Source: Duncaniella freteri
GTDB taxonomy: Bacteria > Bacteroidota > Bacteroidia > Bacteroidales > Muribaculaceae
Direction of reading: 5' to 3'
NCBI RefSeq assembly: GCF_004766125.1
Contig: NZ_SJSA01000001.1
Span: forward strand, 2,046,001 to 2,110,000
DNA: 64,000 nucleotides
In this document: positions 60,455 to 64,000 of the stretch, one piece after another
Layout: the number at the start of each line of letters is the position of its first letter
Position numbering within the stretch: position 1 is the stretch's first letter
The notes under the pieces: model-generated
Databases searched by the model: none
The model's input: only the letters and a program-made list of their open reading frames with translations
What the model was told of the DNA's origin: nothing
Program-made: the position numbers and the translations under genes

Positions 60455-60838
60455 CTATTGTCGTTTATTTATGAAGTTTTCATACTGCCGAAAATGTTCG
60501 GCAAGCACGTTATTGATATAGGCTTTGGTAGAACATACCGGTCCTGTTTCGTAAGACAACACACGCTTGATTTTCCGGATAAAGTCGGGATGGATGTCAA
60601 CCATAAGATATTTGCATAAAGGGCGCATGTGTTCCATATTCCTTACAAAAGTATCCAGATATTCATCTTCTTCCGGTAAAGGTTGTGATTGCACTTTCTT
60701 ACGTTTGGAGTCCGAAGCTCTGGCCGGTGTTTCAGTCTTATTCTCATTCTCTTTTTTCACGGTTGACTGGGAGGACTCCTCGCGGAAACTGCGGATGAAC
60801 TCATCGGGATCTACATCCGATTCATATACCTTCGACAT
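60455..60838 (-). CDS. DUF3408 protein (TraB position)
   Basis: The 127-residue protein has an acidic N-terminal tail (SDVDPDEFIRSFREE) and a disordered Lys-rich linker. The C-terminal DUF3408 domain (LCKYLMVDIHPDFIRKIKRV, TKAYINNVLAEHFRQY) has a ribbon-helix-helix look. It is 9 bp downstream of the ParA-like gene and may act as its DNA-binding partner. Confidence 0.75.
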   Translation of the reverse strand: MSKVYESDVDPDEFIRSFREESSQSTVKKENENKTETPARASDSKRKKVQSQPLPEEDEYLDTFVRNMEHMRPLCKYLMVDIHPDFIRKIKRVLSYETGPVCSTKAYINNVLAEHFRQYENFINKRQ

Positions 60839-60847
60839 GGCTCAGGC

Positions 60848-61603
60848 TTAGTCTTTGAGGATTTTGAGAATCTCATCCGCAAGTTCAGTGAGACGTGTGC
60901 CTTTAAGCAGCGTCTTGTCCGGAGGCATGACCGTGGAGCGAAAAACCGCCCTTTCAAGGGTTTCCGAACCCTCACGGCGATACTTTTTTGTATCCGGTAC
61001 TTTTGTCCGAAGTGTTGCCAGTCCCAACTCTTCAAATAACTTCTCATAGCGGTCGTATAAGTCTGTTTTCTCACGGGCATCCATCATATTCCAGAGCATA
61101 TAAAGCCCTTTAATCTGAGAGCGGCCTGTCGTGAGCCATTCCTGTAATTTGAGAGCGAAGGCGAGCGAGCTTTCAAGGACAACATTGTCGGCGGCGATGG
61201 GAACGACCACCATATCCATGCAGTTCACCACATTCACTACGCCACGGTTGTTGACCGTTCCGGGCAAGTCGAAGAATACGATGTCAACATCTTCGCCTTC
61301 CTCTATCAAATCCCTTACTTTCTTCATCGCCTCTTCTGGAGGGCATACAAGAACAGGAAATGGCTTGAGCTTTGTACGGAGCAGGGTGTCGGAGAAGGTC
61401 TTTTTGAATGCCGGACTTAATTCCAGCAACATCTTCTCCCTTTCACGCATATCGTTTATGCTGTACTGCGGATAGTCGCAGTCAACAACGATAATCTTCA
61501 AGCCCATGCAGTAGTAAAGGTAACTTGCCATCGTTACTGTAAGGGTTGTTTTGCCAGCTCCACCTTTCTGAGTGGAGAAAGCCACGAATTTGGGTTCTTT
61601 CAT
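60848..61603 (-). CDS. traA: ParA-family ATPase TraA
   Basis: The 251-residue ParA/MinD-type ATPase shows the deviant Walker A KGGAGKTTL (residues 13-21), DCDYPQYS (about 41) and switch region FFDLPGTVNNRG. It would position the element or organise the transfer machinery. It is the first gene of the tra operon, 320 bp downstream of a promoter with a duplicated upstream site (61924-61983). Confidence 0.9.
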   Translation of the reverse strand: MKEPKFVAFSTQKGGAGKTTLTVTMASYLYYCMGLKIIVVDCDYPQYSINDMREREKMLLELSPAFKKTFSDTLLRTKLKPFPVLVCPPEEAMKKVRDLIEEGEDVDIVFFDLPGTVNNRGVVNVVNCMDMVVVPIAADNVVLESSLAFALKLQEWLTTGRSQIKGLYMLWNMMDAREKTDLYDRYEKLFEELGLATLRTKVPDTKKYRREGSETLERAVFRSTVMPPDKTLLKGTRLTELADEILKILKD

Positions 61604-61923
61604 TCATGTTTTTAGTTGATGTTCAGACACAAAGCGAGCCTGAGGCGCAAGTTCCGATTATCAATCCGGGTAATTGTTAACCGTCCCTTTCGTCTGTGTC
61701 TCAGTTGATAATAAAAAGTGGGGATGCCTTACTTCTGACTTTCAATGGTCCCTGACGTGCAGTCCCGCTTGGTAACTGTTTTGAACTCTGCGGTTACCAT
61801 TTTGTCGTCATCGTGTCAGCTGTGAGTTTTTTTGTTCGCATTTCAGATTCAGGAGCAGGCCGTCGCTGTTCCTATATCCATTCTCTTGAACGCACGGATG
61901 TTTCCATCGGCTGGAATGCTCTG

Positions 61924-61983
61924 CAAAATTACAACCCACAAGTTCCGTATTCCAAATTTTCAGATAGCTCAACCGCATAAAGT
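61924..61983 (-). promoter_or_regulatory. tra promoter 1 with conserved upstream element
   Basis: On the minus strand: ACTTTATGCGGTTGAGCTAT (61983-61964), -33 TTTG (61956-61953), 21-bp spacer and -7 TAATTTTG (61931-61924). The same layout, with the same spacer length and 19 of 20 matches in the upstream 20-mer, occurs at 62441-62500. Confidence 0.65.
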
Positions 61984-62440
61984 CATGTTTTGGTCGCGTT
62001 TTTCCGCTTGTTGTTGACTCCGCTGATGAGCGACTGAAAATAGGTTTGGGTATTCCTTTAATTGCTCACTATGGACATCTGCCCATTGGGAATTGAGGAA
62101 TCGTGTACCCGAGGAACTTAGTTATATATAGTTCAATAAATAGATTTATCGGAGGACAAATCAATGTATCAATCTACATTCCGAATTTTCGATTGACCGA
62201 TATTTAATTAGATCTAACGATTAAATCTTCTGTTGACTCAACAATAAGCAGTTCCAAAGGTAGATAGTATGAACTGTATGGTAGTCGGCAAAATAATCTA
62301 ATTGTTGAACTCTCCGTTTTATATATGATCAGGCGATTGTCGGATAAATTATTCAAAAGATATAACTGACGGTCGAAGAATCGTTCCGAAGATTAGTATA
62401 TTGAACGTCTTGGAAGTCGGTCTGTCAATCGAACACGTTG

Positions 62441-62500
62441 CAAAGTTACTGCCTGAGTTATCGGATTTCCAAATATTTGCATAGCTCGACCGCATAAAGT
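62441..62500 (-). promoter_or_regulatory. tra promoter 2, duplicate of promoter 1
   Basis: On the minus strand: ACTTTATGCGGTCGAGCTAT (62500-62481), -33 TTTG (62473-62470), 21-bp spacer and -7 TAACTTTG (62448-62441). The conserved 20-mer upstream of the -33 box is a likely activator site common to both promoters. Confidence 0.65.
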
Positions 62501-62855
62501 ACCCTTATTTCCGCTTATTTCCGCCTGTAGGGAAGCCTCGGATTCATCGCATATTTGAAGGATTTGGTTAGGTGGCAACAACTTGATTGATCTCTGTTTT
62601 CAAAAAAGTGCTTTCAAGAGGGTCAAAAATTTGCATTTGGGGGTCTCCATGTCGTATCTTTGTAAGAGCAATAGCGCATGACGCAGCCGAAAATCAGGCA
62701 GGAGCGAATGAAAAACACGGATTCTGATATACATCAATCCAAAATCCACTTCCTTATATTATATCGGATGTTCACAAGAACATAGCAAGGTGTCTTTTCA
62801 GTTACTGAAAAGGTTTTGGGTTACCGGGTACCCACAAAACGACCTTGCAATGTTG

Positions 62856-62882
62856 GGTAAATGCTCCGAAGTCGCATTTACC
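62856..62882. other. Candidate oriT hairpin next to mob genes
   Basis: GGTAAATGC (62856-62864) and GCATTTACC (62874-62882) form a perfect 9-bp inverted repeat with a 9-nt loop, 60 bp before mobA. A GGGTACCC palindrome lies 30 bp upstream. The position between the divergent tra and mob operons is where oriT lies in related elements. The nick site is not identified. Confidence 0.45.
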
Positions 62883-62942
62883 TTGAATAGACCTGCCGTC
62901 GGCTACAAAAACGCCATGCGTCACTTTCAATCCCGTTCTGTT

Positions 62943-63368
62943 ATGGCAGAAAATTTCAACAAAGGAGGGCGTCCAACGGTCGCCAACCGTTGCCACAACT
63001 GCGTAATGCTACGCTTCGATGACCTCGAATTTGACAAACTTATCCGTATGATGGAGCTTGCCGGGGAGAGCGTCAAGGCTACTTTCATCAAGGGTCTGGT
63101 CTTGGGCAAGACTTTTAAGGTGCATAAAATCGACAAGACAATGCTCGATTATCTCACCAAACTTTCAGCCCTATTTGCCGAATACCGCAACATCGGCGTC
63201 AACTACAACATCGTGGTGAAGGAACTCAAAGCCGGATTCTCCGAGAAAAAGGCAATGACGTTGCTCTACCGTCTTGAAAAAGAAACGAAGGATCTGGCGG
63301 CTGTCACCGCCAAAGTCCTTGCACTTACTGAGGATATGCGCAACCAATGGTCGCAAAAATCTCAGTAG
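62943..63368 (+). CDS. mobA: Mobilization accessory protein MobA (MobC-like RHH)
   Basis: From ATG 62943 (MAENFNKGGRPTVANRCHNC) the 141-residue protein matches Bacteroidales MobA/MobC relaxosome proteins. It has a ribbon-helix-helix start with VMLRFDDLEFDKLIRMMELA and the helix NIGVNYNIVVKELKAGF, close to the usual GxNxNQ motif. It binds oriT and assists the relaxase. It overlaps mobB by 22 bp. The upstream open frame (from 62790) covers the oriT hairpin and is not used. Confidence 0.85.
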   Translation: MAENFNKGGRPTVANRCHNCVMLRFDDLEFDKLIRMMELAGESVKATFIKGLVLGKTFKVHKIDKTMLDYLTKLSALFAEYRNIGVNYNIVVKELKAGFSEKKAMTLLYRLEKETKDLAAVTAKVLALTEDMRNQWSQKSQ

Positions 63369-64000
63369 GCAGCAGTCTGTACGGCGCACTCTCATACAAC
63401 GGAGAGAAAATCAACAAGGAGGAGGGTCGAGTCCTTTGTACCAATAAAATTTATGTGCCACCTGACGGAAAAATCGGCATCTCGGAAATGGTGGAGGATT
63501 TCAAAAACTACATGCCGAAGACCGGACGCACAAAGAAGCCGGTTCTCCATATCTCCCTCAATCCACATCCAGATGATGTGTTATCGGATTCTGACCTCGC
63601 CAACATTGCCCGAGAGTATCTTGACAAACTCGGATTCGGTGAGCAACCCTACATAATTTATAAGCACACCGATATAGAACGCCACCATATCCATATAGTG
63701 ACGGTCAATGTCGATGAACAGGGAAAGCGGCTCAACATGGATTTTATCCATCGGCGTAGCAAGAAAGCGACTACCGAGATTGAGGAGAAATACAATCTCC
63801 ATAAGGCCGAGCGTCAACGTCTGGAACCGGATACTCCATTAAAGAAAGTTGACTATAATGCCGGTGATGTAAAGCGTCAGGTTGCCAACACCGTCAAGCT
63901 CATAATGAGCCGTTACTCATTTCAGACAATGGGAGAATACAACGCTGTGTTGTCGCTCTATGGTTTGACCTCAGAAGAGACCAACGGCATGGTCAATGGC
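63347..64000 (+). CDS. mobB: Relaxase MobB (partial, continues past window)
   Basis: The first 218 residues of a MOBP-type relaxase are visible. It starts MVAKISVGSSLYGALSYNGE, has LHISLNPHPDD and the metal-binding three-His motif ERHHIHIVTVNVD (about residues 110-122), and an early Tyr (LYGALSY) that could be the nicking residue. It would cleave oriT and lead the strand into the recipient through the Tra channel. Confidence 0.9.
   Translation, partial: MVAKISVGSSLYGALSYNGEKINKEEGRVLCTNKIYVPPDGKIGISEMVEDFKNYMPKTGRTKKPVLHISLNPHPDDVLSDSDLANIAREYLDKLGFGEQPYIIYKHTDIERHHIHIVTVNVDEQGKRLNMDFIHRRSKKATTEIEEKYNLHKAERQRLEPDTPLKKVDYNAGDVKRQVANTVKLIMSRYSFQTMGEYNAVLSLYGLTSEETNGMVNG

Larger units (their letters stand above)
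61604..62789. other. Long intergenic control region of the transfer genes
   Basis: No gene is supported here. The region holds two leftward promoters with a shared upstream element (61924-61983 and 62441-62500), a third TACCTTTG-like box on the minus strand (62263-62256) and AT-rich DNA between them. The transcript leaders toward TraA would be about 310 and 830 nt long, enough for leader-based regulation. Confidence 0.5.

Noticed and set aside
62393..62581. Short ORF across tra promoter 2
   Set aside because: It covers the conserved promoter element and has no recognisable sequence pattern.

Overview
The window reads as DNA from a member of the order Bacteroidales, plausibly a gut Muribaculaceae- or Bacteroides-like genome (family not provable from the sequence). 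The signs are promoters with the Bacteroidetes -7 box TAnnTTTG, a CTnDOT-type tra operon (TraA to TraQ), PcfK/PcfJ/DUF3873 accessory genes, a TonB C-terminal-domain protein and four IntDOT-style tyrosine recombinases. Nearly the whole window is accessory DNA: stacked mobile elements and their cargo.

Layout. 1-1.03 kb: small chromosomal-looking membrane/exported proteins. 1.3-2.5 kb: a tyrosine recombinase that lost its C-terminal catalytic end at a junction that also truncates the start of another gene. About 2.97-10.85 kb: a small integrated element bounded by a 15-bp direct repeat, with one integrase at each edge, a DUF1016/PDDEXK nuclease, excisionase-like and HTH genes, a CI-like repressor, and an IS4-type insertion that rewrote the end of one HTH gene. 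11.1-14.3 kb: an AbiE-like pair whose toxin is truncated, then a two-gene AbiL/RloB-type defence module. 14.3-15.1 kb: non-coding DNA with two large hairpins. 15.1-17.3 kb: PcfK, PcfJ and DUF3873. 17.4-23.1 kb: an envelope operon (two related exported glycosidase-like proteins, one fused to a SanA/DUF218 domain) and a TonB-domain protein. 23.1-25.8 kb: an IS21-family element abutting a beheaded EcoRI-type adenine methyltransferase. 26.2-45.6 kb: a co-directional island with AbiH and a complete Ter-type stress/defence system (four TerD, three TerY-like vWA proteins, AIM24, PP2C phosphatase, kinase, PrsW protease, TerB-like protein, DUF4407, SPFH-like protein, Ca2+ P-type ATPase). 46.35-47.56 kb: a fourth, complete tyrosine recombinase. 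47.6-61.6 kb: the conjugation operon, transcribed leftward. 61.6-62.9 kb: duplicated promoters and a candidate oriT. 62.9-64 kb: MobA and the start of the MobB relaxase, reading rightward.

The most interesting signal is a set of three look-alike invertible promoter cassettes (25961-26164, 45787-45977, 46095-46293). Each is about 190-204 bp, bounded by inverted copies of a 13-bp site of the form CTCT-N5-AGAG. The central 5 bp is the same within a pair but different between pairs. Each cassette carries one TAnnTTTG promoter 15-16 bp from its right-hand site, a TTTGCTAAACAAA-like motif 58-59 bp from its left-hand site, and another TTGCTAAAC about 10 bp outside the right-hand site. They lie at the two edges of the Ter/AbiH island and next to the fourth tyrosine recombinase. 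Flipping would aim the promoters at the methyltransferase start (left cassette) and at the ter operon (right cassettes). As sequenced, all three promoters point away from these targets, i.e. apparently OFF. The inference is phase-variable control of methylation and of a Ter stress/defence island carried by a conjugative element.
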